Assembly (NCBI RefSeq): GCF_014323705.1
Contig: NZ_JABVEC010000008.1
Location: forward strand, 186,001-250,000
DNA from: Actinomadura alba
GTDB lineage: Bacteria; Actinomycetota; Actinomycetes; Streptosporangiales; Streptosporangiaceae
Direction: 5' to 3'
DNA length: 64,000 nt
Below the pieces are notes generated by a model that was not told the origin of the DNA, searched no databases, and saw nothing but the letters and a program-made list of their open reading frames with translations. A program made the translations under genes and the position numbers. Shown here piece by piece: positions 33,596 to 44,100 of the stretch (its first letter is position 1; every line of letters begins with the position of its first letter).

Positions 33596-34484
33596 TCCGC
33601 TCGCCCTTCGTGATCGTCTCGATGACGCTGGCGATGCCGCTGGAGCCGTGTCCGGTGGTCGCCGCCCGATCCAGCAGGTTCCCGATCAGCTCCGGCACGT
33701 CGGTGCCGATACCGCGGGCCCTGCTGGTGTCCAGGAGGTGCTCCATCGCTGCCGCGTGCACCTCCACGGTGCCGTCGTCGTCCGGGAAGCGGCCGCCCTC
33801 GATCTGGCGGGCGTGGCCTGCCATCAGCGAGGTGACGAACGGCATGTGCCCCGTCGCCACCGCCGCGAAGGCGGCCGGGGCGACGCCTGCCGTGCCCACC
33901 AGTGCGACGGCGTGGTAAAAGCCCGCCAGCGCCCCCCAGGCCAAACCGAACAGCGCCGTGTCGTACACCGGGGCCAGCGCCGGATCGGCGCCGAGGTGCA
34001 CGGAGTTGCCCAGGCTCGCCAACACCACCCGGTGGGTTGCGAAGGCCTTCGGGGAGCCGCTGAAGACGAACAGCGCCTCGGGCCGCCCGACAAGCCGTGT
34101 GCCGCTCATGGCAGCGCCGTCGAGGTAGTCGGCGCCGTGCCCGGCCGCCCAGTCGGCACTCCGGACGGCATCCTCCGGAGTGCCGGAGGTCAGGTTTACC
34201 AGCGCCCGGCCGGGCAGGCGCTTCGCCACCGGCTCGAGCAGGTCGCTTACGGTTGGGTAGTCCGGCAGGCAGACCACGACCAGGGGACTCGCGGCGACCG
34301 CCTCTTCCACGGTCGCCGCACGGACGGCGCCCTGGGCGACGAGTGCGTCGGCCTTCGCGGCGGAGCGGTTCCATACGGTCGTGGCATGGCCGGCGACGAG
34401 GAAAGCCTGGGCGAGCCGGGTCCCCATCTGCCCCAGGCCGAGCACCGACACCGTGGACCGCTCGTGGTTCTCGTTCTCCGACAT
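33588..34484 (-). CDS. Imine reductase-like NAD(P)-dependent oxidoreductase (first of pair)
   Basis: The 298-residue paralogue has VSVLGLGQMGTRLAQAFLVAG and TTVWNRSAAKADALVAQGA. The C-domain reads TALFGLAWGALAGFYHAVALVG, and AGHGADYLDGA is shared with the neighbour. Tandem imine-reductase-like genes probably came from duplication and may form heterodimers, since the family is a domain-swapped dimer. It starts 154 bases from the divergent SARP regulator, which is the likely controller. The substrate is unknown. Confidence 0.82.
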   Translation of the reverse strand: MSENENHERSTVSVLGLGQMGTRLAQAFLVAGHATTVWNRSAAKADALVAQGAVRAATVEEAVAASPLVVVCLPDYPTVSDLLEPVAKRLPGRALVNLTSGTPEDAVRSADWAAGHGADYLDGAAMSGTRLVGRPEALFVFSGSPKAFATHRVVLASLGNSVHLGADPALAPVYDTALFGLAWGALAGFYHAVALVGTAGVAPAAFAAVATGHMPFVTSLMAGHARQIEGGRFPDDDGTVEVHAAAMEHLLDTSRARGIGTDVPELIGNLLDRAATTGHGSSGIASVIETITKGERNA

Positions 34485-34637
34485 GAGGTGACTCCTGGTT
34501 CCTTGTTCCTTCGGCTGACTTCACCGGACGGTTCGTTCGGTGTGCCCTCACCGTGCCGGGCGGCGCTGGCGGGACTCTGTCGAGCCGCTGTCGGTCGCCG
34601 GACGGCCGCTGGCGGTCCGACCGATTACCGTGCAGCC

Positions 34638-37600
34638 ATGTACTTCTCCGTGCTCGGCCCGCTCACCGCCCGGACGACTGCCGGACACGCGGTCGACGTC
34701 CCCGAAGCGAAGGTGCGCGCACTGCTTGCCGCTCTGCTCGTCCACGTGGGGCATACGGTCTCGGCCGACCGGCTCGTGGACGATCTATGGGGCGATCGGC
34801 TGCCCGCAAACCCGGCCGGTGCCCTGCAGACGAAGGTCTCGCGGCTACGCCGTGCCCTGGCGCGGGCCGAACCCGGGGCCGAGACGCTGGTGGAGTCGAG
34901 GCCCCCGGGATATCTGCTGCGTATCGGCCCCGGGGATATGGACTCCCACCGGTTCACCGACCTGACCGCTACCGCGTACGGCGCCGAGGACCCGCGCTCC
35001 AGGGCGGACCTGCTGACCGAAGCGCTGGCGCTGTGGACGGGGGAAGCCTTCGCCGACCTGGGCGATCTGGAGTTTCTGCGCACCGCGGCCGGACGCCTTG
35101 AAGAGCAGCGCCTCACCGCCCTGGAAGCACTCGCCGAGGCCCGCCTCGAACTGGGCGAACACCACACGCTGGTCGGGGAGTTGGGTGAGCTGGCGGTCCG
35201 CCACCCACTGCGGGAGCGGCTGCGCGCCGTCCAACTCCGGGCGCTGTACCGGGCCGGACGGCAGTCCGAAGCACTGGCCGCCTATGCCGAGCTGCGGAAG
35301 CAACTGGCCGACGAGCTCGGCGTGAACCCCGGGCCGGAACTGACCGCCCTCCACCAGGCGATCCTCGAACACGATGCGGCCCTTGAGGCGGCCCCTGCCT
35401 CCCGAAAGCCCCCGGCCCCCCGACAGAAGAGGTATGGCGACCTGGCGGCTCCGCTCACCGACCTGATCGGCAGGAAGAAGGCGGTGTCCGCGATAGGTGA
35501 ACTGCTCACCACTCACCGGCTGGTGACGCTGACGGGCCCCGGCGGGGTCGGCAAGACCCGCCTCGCGGAGGAGGTCGCCGGACAGGCGGCCGGTGCCTAT
35601 CCCGACGGCGTCCGGATGGTCGGCCTCGCCGGATCCACCGAGGTGGCCGAGCAACTGAGCGCCGCCCTGGGCGTACGGGAAGAGGGAGCAGTGGGACTGG
35701 AGGACGCGCTGCGGTCAAGGCGGCTCCTGCTGATCCTCGACAACTGCGAGCACGTCATCGACTCGGCAGCCGACGTCGTGCGCCGGATCCTGGCCGCCGC
35801 GCCCGGGCTGAGCGTCCTGGCCACCAGCAGGGAACCTCTCGGCCTGGCCGGAGAGGTGGTGTGGGCCGCGCCGCCACTGTCGCAAGCCGACGCTGAGCAG
35901 CTGTTCGCCGTACGCGCCGCGGCCGCCGCGCCCGGATTCGTCGTCACCGAGCACAACGCGGAGGCCGTCGCGACGATCTGCCGCCGCCTCGACCGCATAC
36001 CTCTGGCCCTGGAACTGGCCGCCACCCGGGTCCGTGCACTGGGAGTGCACGAGCTGTCCGCCCGCCTTGACGACAGGTTCCGTCTCCTTGCCGGCGGCCA
36101 CCGCGGCGTGCCACCGCGCCAGCGGACCCTCCGGGCGGTGATCGACTGGAGCTGGGAGCTGCTCACCGACGACGAGCGGAAGCTCCTGCGCGGCCTGGCG
36201 GCCTTCGCCGACGGCTGCACCCTCGAAACGGCCGAGGCGGTGTGCCGCGGCGATGGCCAGGACGTCCTCGACCCGCTGATCCGCCTTGTGGACCGCTCGC
36301 TCGTCACCGTGGCCGACGGCCGTCGCTACCGGCTGCCAGAATCGATAGCGGCCTACGCCCTTGAACGCCTGGCGGAGGCAGGCGAGTCCGAGGCCCTCCA
36401 CCTACGCCACCACGCCTACTACACCGAACTGGCCGAACAGGCCGCGGCCCAACTCCACGGCCCTGAGCAGCAGACCTGGCTGACCCGCCTCGACCACGAA
36501 AGCGCCAACCTGCGCATGGCCCTGAAACGCGCCGTGCAGCGGAAGGACGCGACCGGGGCCCTGCGCATAGCGCTCGCCTCGACCTGGTACTGGTTCCTAC
36601 GCGGCCGACTGAGCGAGGCCCGGCGATCGCTGGACGAAACCCTGCACATCACCGGCGACGCCCACGCGATCCTCCGTTCCCAAGCCGCCCTCTGGTACGC
36701 CGGATTCACCCTGCTGGCCGGGGAGGGACGGAACGACACGGTCCATCCGCCCGAGGTGACGGTCGACGGCCGAGCCGGTGGCGCACGTGCCGCATGGTTC
36801 CTCGGCTACGCCTCGCTCAGCGCGGGTGAAGACCTGGCCCACAGCGAGACTCTGGTGGACCGTGCCCTGACCGACTTCCGTACAGCCGGCGACCGCTGGG
36901 GAATCGCCGCGGCACAGAGCACCCGGGCCACCCAGGCCCTGCTGCGGGGCGACCTCACCGCACTGCGCCAGAGTGCCGAGGACGGCCACGCGCTCTTCGA
37001 AGAACTCGGCGATCGCTGGGGACGGTTGCAGACTACCTATCCATTGGCAGCACTGGCCGCGATCACCGGCGACTACACGCACGCCGCACGACTGCACCAG
37101 GATGGTCTCCGCCTGGCCGAGGAACTGGGCTTCTGGACAGACGCCGCCGACCGGCTCACCGGGCTGGGCAGGGTCGCCCTCCTGACCGGTGACTTCCCTC
37201 AGGCCACCAAGCTCCACCGCAAGGCGATGGCCCTGGCCGCCGAACACGGCTACGCGGCGGGCGAGATCCACGCCGAAATCGGCCTCGCCCTCGGAGCCCG
37301 GCGCGGGGGCGACTTCGACCTCGCCGAGAAGCACCTCCGCAGAACCCTCGCATGGCATCGCGAAGTCGACTTCGGCCCCGGCCCCGCACTTCTCCTTGCC
37401 GAACTCGGCTTCCTCGCCGAACAACGCGGCGACGCACCCGCGGCCCTCTCCCTGCACCACCAAGGCCTCGCCGTCGCCCGTGACAGCGGCGATCCCCGGG
37501 CCCTCGCCCTCGCTCACGAGGGCCTCGCCGGGGCATACGCCCTCGCGGGTCAACCCGTGCAGGCCGCCCGCCTCCTGGGCACAGCCACCCGGGCGCGGGA

Positions 37601-37832
37601 ATCCTCCGGCGCCCCGCTCCCGGAGGCCGAGCGCGGCGATGTCGAGCGCATCACGGCCAAGGTCCTCTCGACGCTGGGCACAGAGATGTTCGCTGCTGAG
37701 TTCTCCGCCGGCGTCGACGACAATCCCAACGTAGGACGCCACGGCGGGGGGACGAGTAGGAGCAATGCTCAAGACCTGTGGATCGGCCTCGGGTCGGGCG
37801 CGAAGGGCGTACCTTCCCGAGTGATCGATTGA
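34638..37832 (+). CDS. SARP-type regulator with NB-ARC ATPase and TPR domains (AfsR-like)
   Basis: The 1064-residue regulator opens with an OmpR-type winged helix (YFSVLGPLTARTTAGHAVDV, VSRLRRALARAEP) and a bacterial transcriptional activation domain to about 245 (YRAGRQSEALAAYAELRKQLADELG in part). The P-loop is TLTGPGGVGKTRLAEE at about 300. LILDNCEHV is Walker B, and ATSREPLGLAGE, RIPLALELAATR and the winged-helix part follow. TPR repeats run from about 600 to the end. It binds direct repeats at promoters when ATP and a signal are sensed. ATG 34638 is the natural start. Confidence 0.88.
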   Translation: MYFSVLGPLTARTTAGHAVDVPEAKVRALLAALLVHVGHTVSADRLVDDLWGDRLPANPAGALQTKVSRLRRALARAEPGAETLVESRPPGYLLRIGPGDMDSHRFTDLTATAYGAEDPRSRADLLTEALALWTGEAFADLGDLEFLRTAAGRLEEQRLTALEALAEARLELGEHHTLVGELGELAVRHPLRERLRAVQLRALYRAGRQSEALAAYAELRKQLADELGVNPGPELTALHQAILEHDAALEAAPASRKPPAPRQKRYGDLAAPLTDLIGRKKAVSAIGELLTTHRLVTLTGPGGVGKTRLAEEVAGQAAGAYPDGVRMVGLAGSTEVAEQLSAALGVREEGAVGLEDALRSRRLLLILDNCEHVIDSAADVVRRILAAAPGLSVLATSREPLGLAGEVVWAAPPLSQADAEQLFAVRAAAAAPGFVVTEHNAEAVATICRRLDRIPLALELAATRVRALGVHELSARLDDRFRLLAGGHRGVPPRQRTLRAVIDWSWELLTDDERKLLRGLAAFADGCTLETAEAVCRGDGQDVLDPLIRLVDRSLVTVADGRRYRLPESIAAYALERLAEAGESEALHLRHHAYYTELAEQAAAQLHGPEQQTWLTRLDHESANLRMALKRAVQRKDATGALRIALASTWYWFLRGRLSEARRSLDETLHITGDAHAILRSQAALWYAGFTLLAGEGRNDTVHPPEVTVDGRAGGARAAWFLGYASLSAGEDLAHSETLVDRALTDFRTAGDRWGIAAAQSTRATQALLRGDLTALRQSAEDGHALFEELGDRWGRLQTTYPLAALAAITGDYTHAARLHQDGLRLAEELGFWTDAADRLTGLGRVALLTGDFPQATKLHRKAMALAAEHGYAAGEIHAEIGLALGARRGGDFDLAEKHLRRTLAWHREVDFGPGPALLLAELGFLAEQRGDAPAALSLHHQGLAVARDSGDPRALALAHEGLAGAYALAGQPVQAARLLGTATRARESSGAPLPEAERGDVERITAKVLSTLGTEMFAAEFSAGVDDNPNVGRHGGGTSRSNAQDLWIGLGSGAKGVPSRVID

Positions 37833-37874
37833 AGGTCACCGAGTAGGCCGGCGTTGCACCGCCGGCTGGGAAGG

Positions 37875-40859
37875 CTAGAACGGAGGCCGGTTGAAACCGG
37901 TGTAGAGGAGCCAGATCGCGCCGAACGCCGACGAGGGACGGTCGTTGAAGTCGCCGCGCTCCGGCAGCAGTTCCAGGAGGTCGAGGACGGCGGTGATGTG
38001 CCCGCACTCCGCGGCGCTCTCGATCAGCTGCTCGATCGGGTGCTCGCGCTGCGAGTGCGGTATGCCCTGGATCCCGGCGTAGCGCCTGGCCAGTTCCCGG
38101 ACGTCCTGATCGGTCGGCGTCGGGGGCCGGAATGGCGGCGTGCCCCGGCGGGCCAGCTCGACGAGCTCGTCGCCGATCGCCCAGTTGTGGTTGCCCCAGG
38201 TCTCCATCAGGTCGGCGCGTCCATGCTCGGCAAGGACCGTCAGCACCTCGTACGGGACGTCCCAGCCGGGCAGGCTCTGGAACTCACGGGCCAGGTCGAG
38301 GCGGCCGGTGCGCAGCAGGAACACCAGCCACTCCGCCTCCGAGAAGAAGCTGCCGCTCGGATGCCCGGCGCGGTCGTCCAGGAGGGCGCGTACGAGGTCG
38401 TCGCGTCCGCACTCCAGCATCGAGTGCATGACGGCGACGTGGTCTTGCCACGCGTTGGGCTCGATGGTGATGGACGCGCGGGCGTGCTGGAACCACTGCT
38501 CGGCGGTGCCCGTCTCGCCCAGCGCCTGGCAGGCCGCGCCGAACGAGGCTGACCTGTCGGCCTCGAACATCTTCTGGTCCACCGAGGGGGACAGCGACTG
38601 GGCGAGGGAGAACGCGGTGCGGGCGGAACGGGTGTCCCCGGCCCGGGCGAGGATCACGGCGACGTCGGATGCCGCGGCGAGGCGGTCCGCCGGTTCGGGG
38701 ATGTCACCGACCAGGATCATCGCTGCCTCGGGCTCGCCGTGCCGGGCGCGCAGCCGGGCGGCGGCCCGCAGGTGATCGCCGATGTGGGAGCCCCAGCTGT
38801 ACCGGTCGAGGTCGGCGAGCGAACCACGCGCCGCCTCGAACAGGTCGTCCACGCTCGCGGTGTTCGGAGGCGGCCACTCCGCGGGCTCATCGCCGTCCAT
38901 CTCCTCCACCTCCTCGCGGTACTCGCGGAGGAGTTCGCCGTCCTCGGAGTCCAGGACGTCGGCGGCGGTGAGGGCGTCGGGCAAAACGCGAAGCTCACCC
39001 CAGCGCACCGGCCAGGCGTGGCGCCGCCCGACGCCCCAGGCGAGGAGGGAGTCCAGCTCGTCCTCGCTGCCCTCCGGAGCGATCACGGCGTCGGGCTGGA
39101 GGGTCATCGCCCAGTTGTCCTCATCGAGGGCGAAGACCTGCCCCTCGAACTTCTCGACGAGCTCGCCCTCCACCGGACGCGGGCCCGGCGGGACGTACAG
39201 GGAGTAGAAGTCGCCGATGACCTTGCCGGTCTCGACCTTGACGAACTGCATGACCACGTCGTCGAGCAGCACCAGCGTGTCGTCCGCGCCCCAGTACACG
39301 GTGTCGGCGCCCCCGGCGAGCACGCTCTGGAGCAGCCGGGGGTTCGCCGGGTCGGCGAACGACCAGATCTCGGCGGACCCCTCGATGTTCAGGAAGGCGG
39401 CCCGTTCCCCGCCCGGAGCCCAGGCCCAGGCGTTGTGGTCACCCTCCCGGTCCCCCCACCCCGAATGCGGAACCTGGGCGCTGAAGACCAGGCGGTCGTC
39501 GTCGAAGACGTGGACGCCTCCCGTCTCGGCGGTGCCCGTGGGAGGTGTCAGGACGGCGAGCCGGTTGATGACGCGGCCGGGCGCCCAGTGCAGCGAGACG
39601 GGCTTGCCGAGCGCGAAGGGGCCGCAGCGGATCCGCCCGGTGGACGCGTCGCGCAGGAACAGGCCGCGGCGAGTGACGGCGGCGACGAGACTGCCGTCCG
39701 GGCTGAGCCGGGCGAACTTGCCGGGCGCGTACCAGACGACCTCGCGCGTCCTGGCGTCCACGCTGATGGCGTTGGCCCCGAACAGCCGGGTGCCGTCGGG
39801 CGACCACACCGGGTCATCGATCCACTGCCCGACCTTCCATTCGCCGTCGCCGTCGTCGCGCTGGGCGAAGTCGTCCCGCACGGCCTCGGGTAGTCGGCGC
39901 GCCATCAGGTACGGGTGGTCGGTCTCCACGTGGTTGGGCAGCCACCTCAGGCGGCCGCGATCCAGCGGGACGATGCAGCCCTGGAGCCCGCCGTCGCCGT
40001 TGGTGCCGCAGTGGAAGTAGACGCTGCGCCCGTCGGGAGAGAGCGCGAACTCCGACGGGCGGGAGTTGCCGTCCGACACGTCGATCGTGGCGAGCCGCTC
40101 ACCGTCGAAGGTCCAGACCCCCACCATGTTCGTGCAGTGGGCCATGGCGATGCGGGACGAGTCGGCCGACCACTGGATCGTGCGCTGATAGCCGGGCCAT
40201 CCGATTCCGCCCTCGATGCGGCGCACGGTGTTGACGCACCGTCCGGTCGCGACCTCCCAGATCTGCAGGACGCCACCCGCGTCGTAGTCGTCGCCGACCC
40301 AGCTACCGGTGGCCAAGTAGCGGCCGTCCGGGCTCATCGCGTGGGCAATGATCTCCGTGTCGTGGCCGTACGGTTGCAGGAGCCTCGCCACACCGGCGTC
40401 GATCAGCCGCCGGGTGGCCAGCCGGTGAGCGTCGGTCACGCCCTCAGCGCGCTCCAGCTCGGCCAGCCGGGCACGCAGCGGCGGGACGTCGCGTTCGGGT
40501 GTGAAGGCCGACCAGTCGGCCCCGTCCAAGAGCGCGTACACCGCGCCAGAGCCCTGCGCCCCTGCCAACTCCGAAGCCGGCAGGAACGGCCGAGGAGGCG
40601 CCGCGGCCGGAGGAGCGACGCTTTCTTCCCGCTCCAGCATGCCGATCAGTGCGTCTTCATCGAGGTACGGCGTGCGGAGCATCGCGTCGGTGCGGGGAAT
40701 GGGCCCCCGTTCACCGGGGGCGAGAAAGATGAGGTCGGTCTCCTCGGTCACCTCGTCCGCCAACCGCACGCCGAGCGCCTGAAGCCGCCGTATCGCCGAC
40801 TCCCTCTCGATCTCCCAGAAGTCCCCGTACAGCACGACCGTGCGCCCCCGCAGCTTCAT
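37875..40859 (-). CDS. BRCT-like domain fused to WD40-like propeller and helical repeats
   Basis: The 994-residue protein starts MKLRGRTVVLYGDFWEIERE, then IRRLQALGVRLADEVTEETDLIF, a BRCT-like fold with the end-strand pattern. From about 175 to 570 there are WD40-type blades (AHAMSPDGRYLATGSWVGD, IQWSADSSRIAMAH, FALSPDGRSVYFH, DPVWSPDGTRLFG). The C-terminus (about 640-994) is alpha-helical with TPR-like pairs (DVAVILARAGDTRSARTAFS, DLVRALLDDRAG). BRCT domains bind phosphoproteins or DNA ends, so this may be a scaffold in a stress response. ATG 40859 is preferred to TTG 40865. Confidence 0.75.
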   Translation of the reverse strand: MKLRGRTVVLYGDFWEIERESAIRRLQALGVRLADEVTEETDLIFLAPGERGPIPRTDAMLRTPYLDEDALIGMLEREESVAPPAAAPPRPFLPASELAGAQGSGAVYALLDGADWSAFTPERDVPPLRARLAELERAEGVTDAHRLATRRLIDAGVARLLQPYGHDTEIIAHAMSPDGRYLATGSWVGDDYDAGGVLQIWEVATGRCVNTVRRIEGGIGWPGYQRTIQWSADSSRIAMAHCTNMVGVWTFDGERLATIDVSDGNSRPSEFALSPDGRSVYFHCGTNGDGGLQGCIVPLDRGRLRWLPNHVETDHPYLMARRLPEAVRDDFAQRDDGDGEWKVGQWIDDPVWSPDGTRLFGANAISVDARTREVVWYAPGKFARLSPDGSLVAAVTRRGLFLRDASTGRIRCGPFALGKPVSLHWAPGRVINRLAVLTPPTGTAETGGVHVFDDDRLVFSAQVPHSGWGDREGDHNAWAWAPGGERAAFLNIEGSAEIWSFADPANPRLLQSVLAGGADTVYWGADDTLVLLDDVVMQFVKVETGKVIGDFYSLYVPPGPRPVEGELVEKFEGQVFALDEDNWAMTLQPDAVIAPEGSEDELDSLLAWGVGRRHAWPVRWGELRVLPDALTAADVLDSEDGELLREYREEVEEMDGDEPAEWPPPNTASVDDLFEAARGSLADLDRYSWGSHIGDHLRAAARLRARHGEPEAAMILVGDIPEPADRLAAASDVAVILARAGDTRSARTAFSLAQSLSPSVDQKMFEADRSASFGAACQALGETGTAEQWFQHARASITIEPNAWQDHVAVMHSMLECGRDDLVRALLDDRAGHPSGSFFSEAEWLVFLLRTGRLDLAREFQSLPGWDVPYEVLTVLAEHGRADLMETWGNHNWAIGDELVELARRGTPPFRPPTPTDQDVRELARRYAGIQGIPHSQREHPIEQLIESAAECGHITAVLDLLELLPERGDFNDRPSSAFGAIWLLYTGFNRPPF

Positions 40860-41043
40860 GATCAACGTACCTTACCGGCGGGAGCCGACATCGCCCGCGC
40901 AATGCGGAAGTCCATGACATTCTCGGTCGCTGGCCGACATATCCGGTACCTACTCGGCGGCCTCTTACACGAATACGCCCAGGTCGCATGAGGTGACACA
41001 TCATTCGGCACCCACACGCCCGGCGGCGGGGTCCGGTTCAATT

Positions 41044-41083
41044 GAGACGACCAGCCATGAGCACGCTCCTGGCTGGTCGTCTC
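41044..41083. terminator. Hairpin downstream of glucanase gene
   Basis: GAGACGACCAGCCA pairs perfectly with TGGCTGGTCGTCTC (14 bases) about 28 bases past the glucanase stop. Confidence 0.75.
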
Positions 41084-41111
41084 TCCTTGTGCTCACCCAG
41101 AGCAGAAGCGG

Positions 41112-44100
41112 CTAGCCGCCCGTGATCACGAAGCCGGAACCCGGTTGGATGACGATGTTGCCGTCAGCCGAGTTGGTGATGGTCACGTTGGTCAGCGTGG
41201 CGCTCCCTCGAGCACCGCTCATGGCCAGAATGCCGGCACCGTTGTTGGACTTGTCGATCTTGACATTGCTGACCACGACGCCCGGCATGTTGCCGCCGCC
41301 GGTCTTGAACTGGATGCCGTCGTACGTCGAGTCGTAGATGTCGGTGTCCCGGATGGTGACGCCGGTGATGTCCCTGCTCGCCGCGAACAGCGTGATGGCC
41401 CCGAACTCCTGGTCCTCGTTCCAGAAGACGCCGCCGCCACGGTGGATCGCGTTGTTGGCGATCAGGGTCGTTCCCGAGAACGGCAGGGGGTCGTGGTCGG
41501 TCGCCAGCATGATGCCGGGGTAGTTCATCGTGTCGTAGACCAGGTTGTTCTCAATCGTGTTGCCGTAGCCGCCGTAGATCGCGATGCCGGTGGCCCGCCA
41601 GGGCAGCTGGATCGTGTTGTTGACGAAGTGGTTGTCGTGGGCGATGTCCACCGACGTGTCCTTGACGTACCGGTTGGCCCAGACCGCCAGGGAGTCGTCG
41701 CCGGTGGTGCGGAACGAGGAGTTGAACACCTTGGAGTTCCGCGTGCCGTTAGTGAAGTTGATGCCGTCGGCGTAGGTGTCGCGGATGCGCATGCCGCTGA
41801 ACTGCAGCCCGTCGGCCGGGCCCCACAGCGCCGGGATGTTGTCGTAGTCACGACCCACCCAGACGCCCACGTTGGCGTGCTCGATCCAGACATTGGTGAT
41901 CTTGGTGCCCTCGCCGAATCGGCCGTTCAGGCCGACACCGCCCTCGTCGTTGCCGTCGCCGCCGCGGATCCGGCCGGAGCCGAAGATGGCGATGTCGGAG
42001 ATCTGGGTGTTCTTGTCGATGTCGAAGCCGAAGTTGCCCTCGTGCGGGTGGTTGATGCCGCCGGCGTCCTGCGGCTCGGTCAGGGTGTAGAGCTGGGAGT
42101 ACCACATTCCCGCGCCCTTGATCGTGACGTTGCTGATGCCCACCTGGTTGTACTGACCCCGGTTCAGCGGGTCGTCGGTGAGGATCTTCTGCTCCTGCCG
42201 CCACTGGCCCGGGGGAATCCAGACGCAGCTGATGACACCGTTCTGGTCGTCGGTCACGGCCCGCTGGATGGCGGTCGTGTCGTCGAGCCCGTCGTCCGGC
42301 ACCGCACCGTAGGCCGTGATCGAGGTGCAGTCCGCCGGCTTGGCCGCCGGGGGCGCCACCTGCTCCAGGTCGATCATGTCGACGATGTAGAAGGAGGCCG
42401 TGTCGGAGGCGTCACGCTGCAACTTGAACTTGGTGCCGGCCGGATAAGACGTCGACAGCAGCGCGTGCGCCTCGTCGAACAGCCGCCGGGCGTCGGCCTG
42501 GGGAGTGTTCGTCAGTGCTTCGGGCCCGTCGGTGTTCCCGTACAGCCAGCTGTGGCGGGACGAGAGGTTCAGCTTCTGGGCGAAGGTCCCGTTGATGTAC
42601 AGGCTGAGGGTGGCGTCGATGCCGCCGCCGCTCGGAGCGTCGGGGATGGAGTTGCGCACGACGATCGAGTTGGAGGCGTTGGTCGAGGTGAACTCGACGT
42701 ACTGGCCCGTGCTGTTCAGCCGCACCGACTGCCGCCCGGAGGACTCCGTGGCGAAGTTGGTGTGCCCGAAGGTGCGCAGCGGGTCGGCCACCAGGAGTGT
42801 TCCCTGGTAGCTCGCGGCTTCGGCTTCGTACTCGGTCCACGGAACCGCGGCCCCGCGCCCGACCACGATCGCCTGTGAGAACCCGTTGTTGGTCTCGTTG
42901 GTCTCGGTGAGCACGTTGGTCGCGTCGGCCGTGGCGGTGATCGTGGCGCCGCCGCTGGTGGCGGTCCAGGTGCCGCTGATGGCCACGTTGACCGTCGCGC
43001 CTGCGGCGATCGCCGGGGTGGTGCCGTTGAGCGTGGTGCCGCCCACCACGATCCTGGTGACCGAACTCGCCCCGGTCGCGCTGATGCCGCGGTTCTTCAC
43101 CGTCACGGTGAAGCTGACCGGTGCGCCGACGGCCGGGTTCGCCGGGTTGGTGGTGATGCCGAGAACCTGCAGGTCCGGGCCAGGAGCCTCGGTGACGACC
43201 AGCGGCGCGCCGCCGTCGTAGCTGTTGTTCAGCTCGTTGAGCTCGACGATCGCGTCGGTCTCGTCGACCTTGGCGCTCACCGGATAGCTCCCCGCGTCCC
43301 GGGGCGGGATGCTGACCGTGACCGGAGCGGACGCGCCGGCGGCGAGTGCGCCGACCGCCACGGTGCCGACCCTGGTGCCGGTCAGGTAGAGGCCGGCGGT
43401 GGTGGCGGGCGAGTTCGCCGTGCCGATGTTCTTCACCGTGGCCTTGAGCGTGACCGCGTCGGTCTCGATCGGGGCGGCCGGCGTGAACGAGGTGTCGGTG
43501 ATGGTCAGGTCGGGCGTCGGCGCGGGGACGCCGATGACCTGGAACTCGGCGACCTGACCCGCTCCCGCGCCGGAGTTCGTCGTGATCTTGAGCTGCACCT
43601 CGGAGTAACGGCCGCTGACCGGGATGGTCACCGTGTTGCCGTCGGCCGGGGCGAAGTTCTTTACAGCCGGGCCGGCCAGGCTGACGTACGAGCCGGTGCC
43701 ATTGCGCCCGAGCACCTCGATGGTCTGGGTGCGGGGGCCCCAGGCGTTGTCGGGGTTGAGCTTGACCACGACCGAGCTGAGGTCGGCCTGAACCCGCAGG
43801 TTCACCGTGAGGAGGTTGGGGTATCCGCCGCCGCCCTCCCAGTAGGTGGTGACGCTGCCGTCGTTCGCGTTGGTCGGGACGAAGCTGAGGATCGAGCCCG
43901 ACGCGGTGATCGGCTTGCCGACCGCCAGGTTCGAGCCGTCCGCCACGGTCCCGTTGCGGGTGACGGTGTTGGACTGGTTCGAGATGTTGTTCGCGGCGTC
44001 CTTGGCCTTGACGTAGTAGACCACCGTCGCGGTGTCGGGCTGGTTGTCGGTGTAGGTGAGCACGTTGCCCGCCACACTGGCGCGAAGCGATTCGTTGGCG

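Noticed and set aside
41145..42878. 577-residue plus-strand frame opposite the glucanase
   Set aside because: It has Val/Asp/Arg-rich antisense composition; the minus strand encodes a recognisable beta-helix enzyme.
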